Below, piece after piece: positions 36,291 through 50,618 of a DNA stretch of 64,000 nucleotides. Made by a program: the position numbers and the translations under genes. The stretch is from Dactylis glomerata (taxonomy: Eukaryota > Streptophyta > Magnoliopsida > Poales > Poaceae), in contig QXEO01000464.1 of NCBI GenBank assembly GCA_007115705.1, positions 2,288,212 to 2,352,211 of the forward strand, read 5' to 3'. Below the pieces are notes generated by a model. It did no database searches, was not told the DNA's origin, and saw nothing but the letters and a program-made list of their open reading frames with translations. The number at the start of each line of letters is the position of its first letter. Position 1 is the first letter of the stretch.

Positions 36291-39200
36291 TGTAACACCC
36301 ATGAATTTATAACAAATTTGAAGTGCCCGTTATTTAATCCATCACAATCCCAAAATCATTGTTGTGATTTACATAACGTAGTTGATATCATAGTCATAGC
36401 CATTAATAGTAAATAAAGGGGATTACATAGGTGGTCGCACAGACCAAACCTTACATTACATCAACATGCAGCGGAATAACACTTTGGGTCTATTTTTTCA
36501 AGCTTCAACCGCACAGGCAAAGCGGACAGTAGGAAACGAGCCTAATTCGCAAAGCCGTCAATGAGTTCTTCCTTCTTGATCTTGCTCCTTCAAGTCTGGC
36601 CAAGTTAATAGCTAGGGACAGAGCCATGAGTACATTAAATGCACTCGCAAACCATCTTATAAACAAAAATAAAGGAGATATGCAAGGCTTATATAGTGGT
36701 CTAAGCTCTAAGTTTATTTGCAAAATGCTAGCTTTATTTCCCAAGAAAGTTCATTAAAAAGAGAAGAAAATTTAATTCTCTAAATTAGAACTAAAGAGGA
36801 ACTTCAAGTGTTGGTCACCTTCAATGTTCAAGTCAAATTCATTCACCAAGTTCACCTTAATTGGTTATCATTCTTGACAAAAGCCAAGTACAGTTTGCCA
36901 ACTGTCCATGACCGCGGATGCGGGTATTCGAATAGTTTTGAAACCTCTATAGAGGGGTACACTTTACCCACAAGATTCAATCCATCTACCAAGAATAATC
37001 CATGGATTGTCATACACAAGTATGCGGGTTTCAGATGATCAAACAAAATCTTTCACTTGCCTACTTTAGTATAGGATCCTCCCTACGAGTCCAGATACAA
37101 AATGGAACTCGTAGTTTTTCCGGCTACATGATGCTGTATTTTGGACTCCCATAGTCTGTGGTATCCTCCATCACAGCTATGGCAAGTCCCGGCTTTGGGG
37201 GCGTCCCGCGGGATCAATCCCCTATAAGTTCAATGAGGTCTCCCATACTAAAGCAGACAAACTACGGACTAAGCCCCTTCCCATTTAGGGGTAATGTGGT
37301 CATATAGTATGGTTGGCTCACATAGTACATCACTCGTTGTCATTTCAAAAATGCATTCCATAGTCCTTAGTCAAAATTATTTTCTTTTAGAAATCCAACA
37401 TATATGGATAGGATCCAATTCAAGCTTTCAAGTTCAAGTCACCACTTTCAAGCAGGCTTCCCCTATGTATGACTTCAATTTTATTAGCAACTAAGCAACT
37501 ACTATGAGTGATGCTACAACTAAGGGAGTGTCAGATAAACTCAGTTTGATACCCTTGCTAAGCAAGATATCAATACACAAATATTACTCTATACTAGCAA
37601 TTCAATCATGTAATTTACTTAAAAGTAAATGAATATGCAATAGGAAAACTAGGCATTTGGGTATGATTCAAAAGATGGCTTGTCTGGCTTGGCAATGTCA
37701 AAATAGTCTTCATCTTCATCTTGGGTTTATTGATCTCCATCTCCATTTCTTGGTGGACTTCGGGATCCATTCTCCTTACTCTCATCGTCGTCTAATCATC
37801 GGAAAGAAAATAAGAATACAATCACCACACAATTCCCTAACAACATACCTACAACAACAAGATACTAAGGTAAGGATGTTGATCGTGGAAATCTAAGGAT
37901 AGTGGCTTCAACGATAATTGAGTTTATGTAGATAGGGTTATTTGTTTTCTTGTATTTAAGTAGGGTTCATTGATTTTTGAATCATGAAATATATCCGCAA
38001 AGTCCTTATTGACTAAGTTCATATACTACAAGTATATATTCAATAATAGGGTTCAACTAAAGTGGTTTCATAGGATTTGGAGTACTTTTCTTTTATTGAA
38101 GCCATTTCTAGTTTGCAAAAATTTAATGATCAAGTTTGAATCTACAAGTAGGGATATAGATCCTAGTTGACTCAGATTATGGGTTATAGATTAATACTTA
38201 GAAATGTGTTTTATCCTAAATGGATTTAGAAGATTTTCCAATTATGAAATGAGTTTACCAAATTCTATGATCAGAATGCTTATTTACTCCAAATAGTAAA
38301 TAGCATTTGACTTAAAAGGTTCAAATAGGTTATCTAAACTTATAAACAGATACACACTACTAATTAAGGATTTTGAGAGTTGGAATCATATTTTTATGAA
38401 TTTTATTTGATTTTATATAATTTTCTAAGGCTAGAAAGCTCCTATTTTGTTATTTTTACTGCAATCACTATGTAACTCTAATTGTGATAAAACCACTTCT
38501 AATGGATAGTTCATATTCTAAGGTTTCCGTAACATATTCATGTGTTAAATTTGGATTTGTAGATCTCTGGGAAAATTAAATCTAAAATAGCATCTAAACT
38601 AGTTTTTCTAATACCGAAAATCAATTAAACCCTTTTTTCAGACACGAGCCGGACACACAGACTTTACTGGGCTAGCCCACTAGGCTCACGCTGGCGGGTG
38701 GCAAGAGGAAAAAGGAAAACAAAAACACACCAGCCTGACAATGGGCCCGGCTTGTCAGGCCAAACTAACCGAAATGGTACGTACGTGGTCCTCTTCCTTC
38801 TCGAGACGAAACTCACCGGCGTTGCTGCAAAGAAGATGGCGGTGATGGGGATCAGTGCAGGGGAAGAAGGGATCGAGGGAGAGGAAGCAGAAAGGCCGCG
38901 GGTAGCCTCCTCGTCCACCTGGTCCAGTCAGCAAAGCGGCGGGCTGCCTGGTTCACCAGGAAGAAGAGGCGCCCTAGAGCTTGGGGTAGCTCCAGCGAGC
39001 TCGAACAAGGGAAGGAGAGGCTCGGAGAGGTTGTCTGGGAGGCTATGGCAGCACTCCTCGGTCGCCTAGGACAAGCGGAGCTTCGGGATGAGCTCGGGAT
39101 CATCGGGAACGGTAGGTGGCCAGTAGGGTGGTGTGTGGGGAGAGCGTCGCCGGTGAACTCGAACGAGAAAGCGGGAAACCAAGAGAGGATGTCTGGGAGG

Positions 39201-40557
39201 GAGTGCTGGATGGTGTGAGTCCAGGGATGCTCACATGGGTCCTTTTATATGTTGGAGAGGGCTGGCAAGGAGGTGGCCGAAGGTGGGGGTCCGGCAGGCG
39301 TGCGCCAGTTCTCTGGCAGGTGCGGGGGCTTTAGAGGCATGCTGGCATGCAGGGATGTGCACTGTGGAGCAGTCACGCACATGCTGGCGTGCTGGACAGG
39401 GCAAAGGAGAGGCAGAGAGATGGGGGGTCCGGGTTGGTTTCTTCTCCTTTCTTCCAGGTCTCACAGCAGGGGTCTGGGCAGGGAAGATGGGGAGTCAACA
39501 GCGGAGAGAGAGGGGAGAGTCTTCGGGTATGGGTACGGGAGCTAGGGCATCGGTTACAGTAGATTCGACTTTCCTGATTTCTACACACAACATGTTCGAC
39601 ACAATGCCCGTAAGAGTTTGAATTTTGAATTTTTGAAAAATTCCACTTTGGGCTGTTAGGGTATTAAACATGGGTTCCAGAAATTTTTTGTTATGTCCAA
39701 AGGTGTTGGTTTGCTTGGAGATGACATGGAGTTGGGAATGACCTCTTATTTGAATTCAAACTTTGGTAGAAATTTGAATAGGGTTAAACATAGTTTTCTG
39801 GCTTCAAACTATGCAGTTCTTGAATCTTTATAACTTGGTATTGTGTACTGTAGAGAGATCCATGATGGTCTAGATCAACTATTTCTTAATATAGATACTC
39901 CAAGTATTGTAGTCAATAATATTTTCTAGATCTTTTTCCTATTCTTTTCTTTGTAGGGGTTTTAGGGTTTGGTTCATTTCCTCCTATTTTATTTTGTTTA
40001 ATTGTGATTTATTGTCTTTACTTACGTTAGGAGTTTGTCAAAATATATTGCATGCATTCCTGCACATTTTAAATATGTAGGAAAACCATTTTTATTAAAT
40101 AAATCATTTTATAAACAAAGATTGGTTTTGTTCTATAACTTGGCCAGAGAAATCTTTACCAGGGTTTTTCTTAGAAATAGGTTTTGAAAATATTGATGTT
40201 TGAAATAAAGTAATAGTTCACCAATCATTTTGGAAATATTCATTTGAGGAACAAAAATAGTTTTTAGAAAGAGGACCTTTTAAATCCACTATTTTTAAAC
40301 AAGGCTAGTTTTATTGAAATAGGATTTTACTTTATTTTCAAATAATGTTTTTGAAAATTTGGATCAAAGGATTTGATTCAAAACCTTTCTCATGTGCTTT
40401 TTATTTGAAGCATGGGAGCAATTGCTCAAATTCACAAGTTTTAAAAAGACAAGAAATTAATCTTGTACTTAAAATAAAAGTTTTTTTCTTGGCTCCAAAA
40501 CTTGGTATTTTAATAATTTTGATTTATTTCTATTTTCCAAAAATTTGGGTTGTTACA
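36291..40557 (-). repeat. LARD array LTR 1
   Basis: 4267 bp, plus reading TGTAACACCC...GGGTTGTTACA. On the minus strand a TATA box (ACATATAAAAGGA) at about 39244-39256 directs leftward transcription. The GC-rich part (38640-39560) yields several shadow frames and no credible gene. Position 40252-40266 is the uninterrupted form of the site where the CACTA sits in LTR 2. Confidence 0.88.
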
Positions 40558-41988
40558 ATCTTCCCCCCTTAAAAAGAATCTCATCCCGAGATTCATAAGA
40601 TCAAATTGAGAGAGATTGAGAAATCAGATTACCGGATAAGAGATAGAGTGTATATTGATTGCTATCAAGATAGAAAGATTTGGCACACCCAAAATGTGAT
40701 AAGACCATACGGGTCAAAGCACATCTTCATCAACCACATAGCATTTTCCATCAAACAATCACACTTAAAGAACAAAATCTTTTGGGTATTAAACCATAGG
40801 CCTTCATTAAAAAGGGTCCTATGGGCTATAAGTCTCGTTCTATTTTTACAAAAGGCTAAAAACAACTACTAGTACCAAACTAGGATAATCAAAGGCTTCT
40901 TCTTTATGTGGCTCCAAAATCTTGATCCAACTTGTTCATACTAACTTGGTAGCTAAGTGCAACTTCGGGGTACTTGCTGGGTAGTTCTTGATGGTTGATT
41001 TTTCTTCTCTTTGTGCCTTTGGGTTGGAAGTGTTGCTTCATGGCATTCCGGATATGTTGTTTCCTTCTCTTGTGATTTTTGAGGCTGTAGAGTCCTTCGA
41101 TACTATCTTTAAGAATGATGGGGTTTTGGGAACATGCACCAGGTGAGAGGGCAATTTTTTTTAAAAAAATGTTCTCACACGGGGTTGATATTTTTCAGGG
41201 TTTATTTTGTGCTAGAAAGACCAAAACATTTTGAAAAAAAGTTGTTTGGATGGCTGCTACATGTTGCCGATGGCATATGAGCAACACATATCAAAACAAA
41301 TCAATTATTCAAACACACAAGGCACTAAGCACACTTAATAATCGTGAGGTAAGGGTAGCTTAATGAAATCAATTGAGCATTTCCTATAAATCTTATGGAT
41401 CAAAAGGTTGCTGGGTCTTCATCATTTCTGATCACTCTCTATTTTCTCTTGAAGTCTTTATGTCGCAGGGATGACTCTTGTCAGAAGACTTTTGGATAAT
41501 GTGAAGATTCATTTCTCTTTTTGATGGTAGCAGTCGTAATTGATGTCAAAGGTTAAAGTCTTGGAAAAGATCGAGTCCACAATCTTCTAATCAATCATTT
41601 TTGGGGCTTTATAGTGGTATCTCATCCAAAGTATAAATTTTGAATAGATAAGGAATAGAGTAAAACAAATATTTGAAAAGACTTTGTAATTAAAGAGGTA
41701 AATAAATTCTTTGTCACAATCTCTTGAGAGTATAAGTTGAGATTGTAAGATATTTGAAGTGAATAAGATGAGGGTATAAGACTACCTTTGTATACCAATG
41801 CAAATAAGTTTCTTTTGTAGAAATAAGTGTTTGCCAAAATATTACTTTCTTAGCTAACGACCATTCTAACTAAGGTCTCCGAAGGTCATGATAGTCCTGA
41901 TACCAAACTTGTGTTATCAAAGGTATCATTTTCTAATGACCATGCTAGCTAGGGTTTCCTAGAGTCAGACTAGGCTCTGATACCAACT
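40558..41988 (-). other. LARD internal domain 1, non-coding
   Basis: 1431 bp. At the left edge the minus strand reads a hairpin-like segment (40576-40594) then the PPT AAGGGGGGAAGAT (40558-40570) and the LTR. At the right edge is the PBS (41973-41986). No open frame of note. About 80 bp of PBS-side leader occurs twice (41850-41913 and 41930-41992). Confidence 0.82.
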
Positions 41989-41992
41989 TGTA
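41850..41992 (-). repeat. Duplicated PBS-leader segment (two ~63-bp copies, 80-bp period)
   Basis: Plus-strand TAGCTAACGACCATTCTAAC ... CCTGATACCAAACTTGTG (41851-41913) is echoed by CTAATGACCATGCTAGCTAG ... CTCTGATACCAACTTGTA (41933-41992). The right copy is the true PBS next to the LTR; the left gives a second PBS-like TTGGTATCAGG. The same pair occurs at 51891-52028 and 59941-60083. Confidence 0.78.
41973..41986 (-). other. LARD PBS, unit 1
   Basis: Minus strand TTGGTATCAGAGCC, complementary to initiator Met tRNA. Equivalent sites: 60064-60077 and 52008-52021. Confidence 0.88.
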
Positions 41993-44900
41993 ACACCCAC
42001 GAATTTATAACAAATTCAAAGTGCCTGTTATGTAATCTATCACAATCCCAGAATCATTGTTGTGATTTACATAACATAGTTGATATCGTAGTCATAGCCA
42101 TTAATAGTAAATAAAGGGGATTACATAGGTGGTCGCAGAGACCAAACCTTAATTACATCAACATGCAGTGGAATAACACTTTGGGTCCATATTGTCAAGC
42201 TTCAACCGCACAGGCAAAGCGGACAGTAGGAAACGAGCCTCATTCATAAAGCCGTCAATGAGTCCTTCCTTCTTGATCTTGCTCCTTCAAGTCTGGCCAA
42301 GTTAATAGCCAGGGACAGAGCCATGAGTACATTGAATGCACTCACAAACCATCTTATAAATGAAAATAAAGGAGATATGCAAGGCTTATATAGTGGTCTA
42401 AGCTCTAAGTTTATTTGCAAAATGCTAGCTTTATTTCCAAAGAAAGTTCATTAAAAAGAGAAGAAAATTTAATTCTCTGAATTACAACTAAAGGGGAACT
42501 TCAAGTGTTGGTCACCTTCAATGTTCAAGTCAAATTCATTCACCAAGTTCACCTTAATTGGTTATCATTCTTGACAAAAGCCAAGTACAGTTTGCCAACT
42601 GTCCATGACCGTGGACACGGCTATTCGAATAGTTTTGAAACCTCTGCAGAGGGGTACACTTTACCCACAAGATTCAATCCATCTGCCGGGAATAATCCAC
42701 GGATCATCATACACAAGTATGCGGGTTTCAGATGATCAAACAAAATCTTTCCCTTGCCTACTTTAGTATAGGATCCTCCCTACGAGTCCAGATACGGAAT
42801 GGAACTCATAGTTTTTTCGGCTACAGGATGCTGTATTTTGGACTCCCATAGTCTGTGGTATCCTCCATCACAGCTATGGCAAGTCCCGGCTTCGGGGGCA
42901 TCCTGCGGGATCAATCCCCTATAAGTTCAATGAGGTCTCCCATACTAAAGCAGACAAACTACAGACTAAGCCCCTTCCCATTTAGAGGTAATGTGGTCGT
43001 ACGGTATGGTTGGCTCATATAGTACATCACTCATTGTCATTTCAAAAATGCATTCCATAGTCCTTAGTCAAAATTATTTTCTTTTAGAAATCCAACGTAT
43101 ATGGATAGGCTCCAATTCAAGCTTTCAAGTTCAAGTCACCACTTTCAAGCAGTGTTCCCCTATGTATGACTTCAATTTTATTAGTGACTAAGCAACTACT
43201 ATGAGTGATGCTACAACTAAGGGAGTGTCGGATAAACTCAGTTTGATACCCTTGCTAAGCAAGATATCACTACACAAATATTACTCTATACTAGCAATTC
43301 AATCATGCAATTTACTTAAAAGTAAATGAATATGCAATAGGAAAACTAGGCATTTGGGTATGATTCAAAAGATGGCTTGGCTGGCTTGGCAATGTCAAAA
43401 TAGTCTTCATCTTCATCTTGGGTTTATTGATCTCCATCTCCATTTCTTGGTGGACTTTGGGATCCATTCTCCTTACTCTCATTGTCGTCTAATCGTCGGA
43501 AAGAAAATAAGAATACAATCACCACACAATTCACTAACAACATACCTACAACAACAAGATACTAAGGTAAGGATGTTGATCATGGAAATCTAAGGATAGT
43601 GGCTTCAACGATAATTGAGTTTATGTAGATAGGGTTATTTGTTTCTTGTATTTAAGTAGGGTTCATTGATTTTTGAATCATGAAATATATTCTCAAAGTC
43701 CTTATTGACTAAGTTCATATACTACAAGTATATATTCAATATTAGGGTTCAACTAAAGTGGTTTCATAGGATTTGGAGTACTTTTCTTTTATTGAAGCCA
43801 TTTCTAGTTTGCAAAAATTTAATAATCAAGTTTGAATCTACAAGTAGGGATATAGATCCTAGTTGACTTGGATTATGGGTTATAGATTAATACTTAGAAA
43901 TGTGTTTTATCCTAAATGGATTTAGAAGATTTTCTAATTACGAAATGAGTTTACCAAATTCTTTGATCGGAATGCTTATTTACTCCAAATAGTAAATAGC
44001 ATTTGACTTAAAAGGTTCAAATAGGTTATCTAATCTTATAAACAGATACACACTACTAATTAAGGATTTTGAGAGTTGGAATCATATTTTTATGAATTTT
44101 ATTTGATTTTATATAATTTTCTAAGGCTAGAAAGCTCCTATTTTGTTATTTTTACTGCAATCACTATGTAACTCTAATTGTGATAAAACCACTTCTAATG
44201 GATAGTTCATATTCTAAGGTTTCCATAATATATTCATGTGTTAAATTTGGATCTATAGATCTCTAGGAAAATTAAATCTAAAACAGCATCTAAACTAGTT
44301 TTTCTAAAACCAAAAATCAATTAAACCCTTTTTTTATACACAGGCCGGACACACAGACTTTACTGGGCTGGCCCACTAGGCTCACGCTGGCAGGTGGCAA
44401 GAGGAAAAAGGAAAACAAAAACACACGGGCCTGACAATGGGCCCGGCTTGTCAGGCCAAACTATCCGAAATGGTACGTACGTGGTCCTCTTCCCCCTCGA
44501 GATGAAACTCACCGGCGTTGCTGCAGAGAAGATGGAGGCGATGGGGGTCAGCACAGGGGAAGAAGGGCTCGAGGGAGAGGAAGCAGAAAGGCTATGGGTA
44601 GCCTCCTCATCCGCGTTGTCCAGTCAGCAAAGCGGCGGGCTGCCTGGTTCGCCAGGAAGAAGAGGCGCCTTGGAGCTTGGGGTAGCTCTAGCGAGCTCGA
44701 ACAAGGGAAGGAGAGAGTCAGAGAGGTTGTCTGGGAGGCTATGGTGGCACTCCTCTATCGCCTGGGACAAGCGGAGCTTCGGGATGAGCTCGGGATCATC
44801 GGGAACGGCAGGTGGCCAGTAGGGTGGTGTGCAGGGAGAGCGTCGCCGGTGAACTCGAACGAGGAAGCAGGAAACCAAGAGAGGATGTCTGGGAGGGAGT

Positions 44901-45964
44901 GCTAGATGGTGTGAGTCCAGGGATGTTCACAGGGGTTCTTTTATAGGTTGGAGAGGGCTGGCAAGGACGTGGCCGAATGTGGGGGTCCGGCAGGCGAGCG
45001 CCAGTTCTCCGGCGGGCGCAGGGGCTTTGGAGGCGTGCTGGCGTGCGCGGATGTGCAGTGTGGAGCAGTGACGCGCATGCTGGCATGCTGGACAGGGCAG
45101 AGGAGAGGCAGAGAGATGGGGGGTCCGGGTTGTTTTCTGCTCCTTTCTTCCAGGTCTCGTGGCAGGGGTCTGGGCAGGGAAGATGGGGAGTCGACAGCGG
45201 AGAGAGAGGGGAGAGTCTTCGGGTACAGCTACGGGAGTTAGGGCATACGAGCAGGGCATCGGCTACAGTAGATTCGACTTTCCTGATTTCTGCACAGAAC
45301 GTGTTCGACACAATGCCAGCAAGAGTTTGAATTTCAAATTTTTGAAAAATTCCACTTTGGGCTGTTAGGGTATTAAACATGGGTTCCAGAAATATTTTTG
45401 TTATGTCCAAAGGTGTTGGTTTGCTTGGAGATGACATGGAGTTGGGGATGACCTCTTATTTGAATTCAAACTTTGGTAGAAATTTGAATAGGGTTAAACA
45501 TAGTTTCTGGCTTCAAACTATGCGGTTCTTGAATCTTTATAACTTGTTATTGTGTACTGTAGAGAGATCCATGATGGTCTAGATCAACTATTTCTTAATA
45601 TAGATACTCCAAGTATTGTAGTCAATAATATTTTCTAGATCTTTTTCCTATTCTTTTCTTTGTAGGGGTTTTAGGGTTTGGTTCATTTCCTCCTATTTTA
45701 TTTTGTTTAATTGTGATTTATTGTCTTTACTGACTTTAGGAGTTTGTCAAAATATATTGCATGCATTCCTGCACATTTTAAATATGTAGGAAAAACATTT
45801 TTATTAAATAAATCATTTTATAAACAAAGATTGGTTTTGTTCTATAACTTGGCCAGAGAAATCTTTACCAGGGTTTTTCTTAGAAATAGGTTTTGAAAAT
45901 ATTGATGTTTGAAATAAAGTCATAGTTCGCAAATCATTTTGGAAATATTCATTTGAGGAACAAA

Positions 45965-45967
45965 AAT
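45965..45967. repeat. TSD of the CACTA element (left copy, AAT)
   Basis: AAT is repeated at 58344-58346. The empty site CAAAAATAGTTTTT in LTR 1 (40252-40266) has a single AAT. Confidence 0.85.
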
Positions 45968-46275
45968 CACTAGTGGGAAAATGCTTATAGATAGATGTTT
46001 TACTAGTGGAGCACATTATTCAATATGCTCCACTAGTAGTTACTAGTGGCGTATTTTCAAATATGCTCCACTGATATTTTTTTACTAGTGGCGCATATTT
46101 CTCAAAATGCGCCACCAATATTCACATGGGACCCACCAGAAGGGTCGTCGACAAAATATCTTGCCTTATCAATGGTGCATTTGCTATATGCGCCACGCAT
46201 ATTTGACCTATTAGTGGCGCATATAGAAATATGCGCCACTGATAACTGAAATATCAATTGTATATGGGCCACGCA
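45968..46275 (+). other. CACTA 5' terminal and subterminal repeat region
   Basis: Terminal CACTAGTGG followed by repeated TACTAGTGG(C/A)GCAtAT and ATGCGCCAC(G/T) motifs in both orientations to GGGCCACGCA, where the LARD-like element is inserted. Confidence 0.85.
46271..46275. repeat. TSD of the young LARD-like element (left copy, ACGCA)
   Basis: ACGCA matches 56366-56370. The rejoined CACTA sequence reads GGGCCACGCATAACTGGCGG. Confidence 0.92.
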
Positions 46276-49200
46276 TGTGACGACCTCAAATTTGATACAA
46301 ATTCGAAGTGCCCGTTATGTAATCCATCACAATCCCAGAATCAATGTTGTGATTTACATAACGTAGTTGATATCACAGTCATAGACATTAATAGTAAATA
46401 AAGGGGATTACAAGGGTGGTCGCACAGACCAAACCTTACATTACATCAACATGCAGCAGAATAACACTTTGGGTCCATATTGTCAAGCTTCAACCGCACA
46501 GGCAAAGCGGACAGTAGGAAACGAGCCTAATTCGCAAAGCCGTCAATGAGTCTTTCCTTCTTGATCTTGCTCCTTCAAGTCTGGCCAAGTTAATAGCCAG
46601 GGACACAGCCATGAGTACATTGGATGCACTCGCAAACCATCTTATAAACAAAGTGATGAGACAGATATGCATGGTTGGTATGGTGGACTAAGCACTAAGT
46701 TGATTTGCAAAAGCTAGTTTTATTTACCAAGAATGTTCGTTGGTAGAAAAGAGGTTTAGTTCTCTAAGTTCAATCTAAAGAGGAAATTCAAGTGTGTCAA
46801 GATCAGGGTCCAGTCAAGTCAATTCAATTCATGTCATTCACCAAGTTCACCATAAGTTGTTTTCATTATTGACAAAAGCCAGGCACAGCTTGCCAACCGT
46901 CCATGACCGCGGACGCGGCTATTCGAATAGTTTGAAGACCTCTGCAGAAGGGTACACTTTACCCACAAGATTCGATACATCTGCCGGGAGAAATCCACGG
47001 TCCATCATACAAAAGTATGCGGGGTTCAGATAATCAAACAGACTCTTTCACTTGTCTAATCTAGTATGGGATCCTTCCCTAGGGCCCGAGACACGGATTT
47101 CCCCGTTCCGGCGCCTCTAGTTTTGCCCACTCCGGGATGCCGGACGGATGGAAATCTTCAGGAAGGAAAATTTCCAATAACCACTTGGTTCGGAAGCAAC
47201 CATGCATGGAATGCTTCTATAAAGGATGAAACAAGACCTCCCATACTAAAATAAACAAGCTAGGAATAAGCCCCTTCCCATTCAGGGGTAATGTGGTTGT
47301 ACGGTATAATTGGCTCCCATGGTACATCACTCGTTGTCATTGAGAAATATATTTCATAGTTCTTAGTCAAGATTGATTTTCTTTCATAAAGCCATTATGT
47401 AGGAACAATCTCCATTTCAAGTTTCAAGTTCAAGTCACCAATTTCAACTAGAGTTCCCCTTATAGACGGCCTCAATATTATTAGCGACTAAGCCACTACT
47501 TTGAGTGATGACCACTAAATAGAGTTGGATAAACTCAACTTGATGCTCTTGTTAAGCAAGATATCACTATTCTCCTATCATTCTACTCTAGCAATTCAAT
47601 CATGCAATTTACTTAAAACAAGTAGAATGCAATATTAAAACTAGGCATTGGGAGTATGAATCAAAAGATGGCTTGCCTCGCTTGGCAATGTCAAAATAGT
47701 CTTCTTCATCTTCATCTCGGGTTGTGTAGTCTCCATCACCATTGCCTGGTTGACTTCGGGATCCATTCTCCTTACTCTCGTTGTCGTCTAATCGTCGAAA
47801 ATCAAATAAGCATACAATCACCACACCATTCACAAACAATACCTATTTACTCAAATACACATACTTGGGTAAGGGAAGTGATCTAGGAAGTCTATGGAGA
47901 GTGGTTTCGATTTAATTGAGTTCATACAGATGGGATTATCACTTTCTTGACTTAAGTGAGGATTTAATTTACTTTGAATTGTGAAATATCTCTTGCAAGT
48001 CATTATTGGCCAAAGTTCATATACTACTAGTATATATTCAAGATTATGGTTCAACCAAAGAGGCTTCATAGGATTTGGAGTATTTTTCTTTTATTGAAGC
48101 CATTTCTAGTTTGCAACTATTTAGTAATCAAGTTTGAATCCACAAGTAGAGTCTATAGATCCTAGTTGAATGGGATCAAAGGTTATAGATCAATATTTAG
48201 AAATGTGGTTGATTTGAATTGGTTTCATATCATTTCCATTTATTTTGAAATAGGTGTGCAAGTTTGAGTTTCTAGTTACTACCATGTAGGATTAAATTTC
48301 CCAATTACCTTCTACAAGTACACATGGACTAAGATCAATACCTACAGATGGTATTTGGAAAATGTGTTTAAACAACAAGAGTTCCATAAGAATTTCGATT
48401 ATAGATTTGAGTTTAATAAAATCCTATATGGCAAATGCCTATTTAACCATATAGGTAAATAGCATTTACTTTAAAATTTTCAAAAATGAGATCTAATGCC
48501 ATAGGCAGATGGGCATCACAAATTGTGAATTTCTAAAGTTGGATTTATATTTTTAGGAATTTTATTTGATTTGATATGAATTTTCTAAGGTGAAAAAGCT
48601 CCTGTTTTGTTATTTTTACTGCAACCATTATGTAAATCTAATTGGGTTGAAACCACTTCTAATGGATAGCTTATGTTCTAAGGTTTTCAGAACATTTTCA
48701 TTTGTTAAATTTGAGTCGGTAGAACTCCGGGAAAATTAAATTTACGAAAGCATCTGAATGGGTTTTTCAAGAATCGGAAAAATAGATTTAACCCCTTTTT
48801 TTTTAACTCGGGCCGGACACACAAATGAACTGGGCCGGGAGCAGACCAGACCGAACTGGGCTGGCCCAACCGGGGGGTCCTGGGCGCGCGCGGAGGAAAA
48901 AAAAAAGAAGTGGCCTGACCGGAGGGGCCCGCCGGTCAAGACCGAATCGGTATCCTGGAGGCTTCTTCTCCAGCCCAACATGAACAGAACGAGCTAGCTA
49001 CTGGGAGGAGGGCGGCGCTAGGGGAGCTCACCGGCGGCGACGGGGAGCGACGGCGAGGGTGCAGGGCGGCTGCGGAGCTTCTCCTCCTCCACCTCGTCCA
49101 GGCGGCAGCTCACGGGAGGCTCTGGAACGCCGGGAACGGGAGGCACTCTGGGAGCACGGCCACTCCGGGGAGCTCGAACCGGCGAGGAACAAGCCAAGAG

Positions 49201-50618
49201 ATGATGTCTAGGAGGTAGAGGGAGGCGAGGGGAATCTTTTCAGGGAAGAGAGGTGGCCTTTTTATAGACGGGAGAGGGAGCACGGGACGAGGGGATCTGA
49301 GGAGAGAGCGCGGCCGGTGTCGGCTAACGGAGGAACGCGGCGGTCGGTGCTTTCGGCGGAGGGCTGCGGTGTGCTGTGGGGTGCTTCTGGCGCACTTGCG
49401 GGCTGCGGGGTGGTCTGGTGCAGAGGGGGCAATTGAGGGGTCCGGGCGGTGGTTTTCCTCCATGCCTTCCATGTCTCACGGCCTGGGGTCGGGGCAGGGG
49501 GCACTGGGATCGACCAAGGGGTGAGAGGGGATGTCCTCCAGTATGGCTAGGTCGGCTAGGTAGTACGGAAACAGTGTCATATACAGTGAGTTGGATTTTC
49601 TGGATTTCTGCTCACAGGGTGTTCGACGAAATGTCCGCAAGAAATAAAAATTCGAATTTTCGAAATTTTCAAATTGGGTTGGTCATTATATTGGATAAGG
49701 ACTCCAAACATATTTTTGTTATGAAGAAATATATTGTTTTGCAAAAATCTTATTTCAATTTTGAAGTATGGTTTCTGTTTCAGATTCAAACTTTGGACAG
49801 ATTTTGAAAGAGGTTAGGGTTTGAGTTTTTGCTGGAAACTTCTTGGTTGAGTTAGTATGTGAGATGGTCAAGCTCAACTAACTGACCACACCTTGGCTTG
49901 AGTTACAGATTTCTTATTCTAAGTGTCCAAAGTAGGGTAGTGGTTAACTTTTTCTAGATCATCTTTTCTTCTCTTTTTCTTTATTTCTCCTGCTTCTGGT
50001 TCTTTTGATCTTTGTGGTTCTTCTCTAATGCTTCTATTGGTTAAGTTTGAATTAACTAAACATTGCCCAACAAATTAAAACACACATGAAATCATAAAAC
50101 CACATGTATTTTCAATACTATGTATGCATGCAATATGAAGTGCAAAGGTTTTAATTGGTCTAAAAGTGTTGGTTTTCTTGGAGATGAGAGGGAGTTGGGA
50201 AATGACATCTTATTTGAATTCAAACTTTGGTAGAAATTTGAATAGGGTTCCAAGTTGACTTTTGTTTCAAACTTTATTGTATTTGATTCCTTTCTATTGG
50301 TTTGTGATTGCTTGACTAAATTTTGGTTTGGCCATTGACCCAAATGGGTTTAGCATGTAACCATGCACAAAATTTAATAGTTAGAAAACTATTTCAATTT
50401 AACAAAAATCTTTATTTAAAAATTTGAGCTCAAAGGATTTGTTTTAAACCCTTCTCATACTCTTTTTATTGGAAGCATGGGAGCAAATGCTCAAATTCAC
50501 AAGTTTTAAAAGACGAGAAATTAATCTTGTATTCAAAATAAAAGTTTTTGTTGTCTCCAAAATTTGGTATTTTAATAAATCCATTTATTTTTATTTCCCA
50601 AAAATTTGGGTTGTTACA
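46276..50618 (-). repeat. Young LARD-like 3' LTR (minus strand)
   Basis: 4343 bp. Minus-strand TATA (CGTCTATAAAAAGGCC) at about 49255-49270 with a GC-rich region on both sides (48800-49560). Frames in the GC-rich part overlap on both strands and have no recognisable domain. Confidence 0.92.

Noticed and set aside
38640..39620. Minus- and plus-strand frames in the GC-rich LTR part (also 44390-45440, 49110-49810, 54680-55560)
   Set aside because: Frames overlap on both strands, lack domains and lie around the LTR promoter. They recur only because the LTR is repeated.
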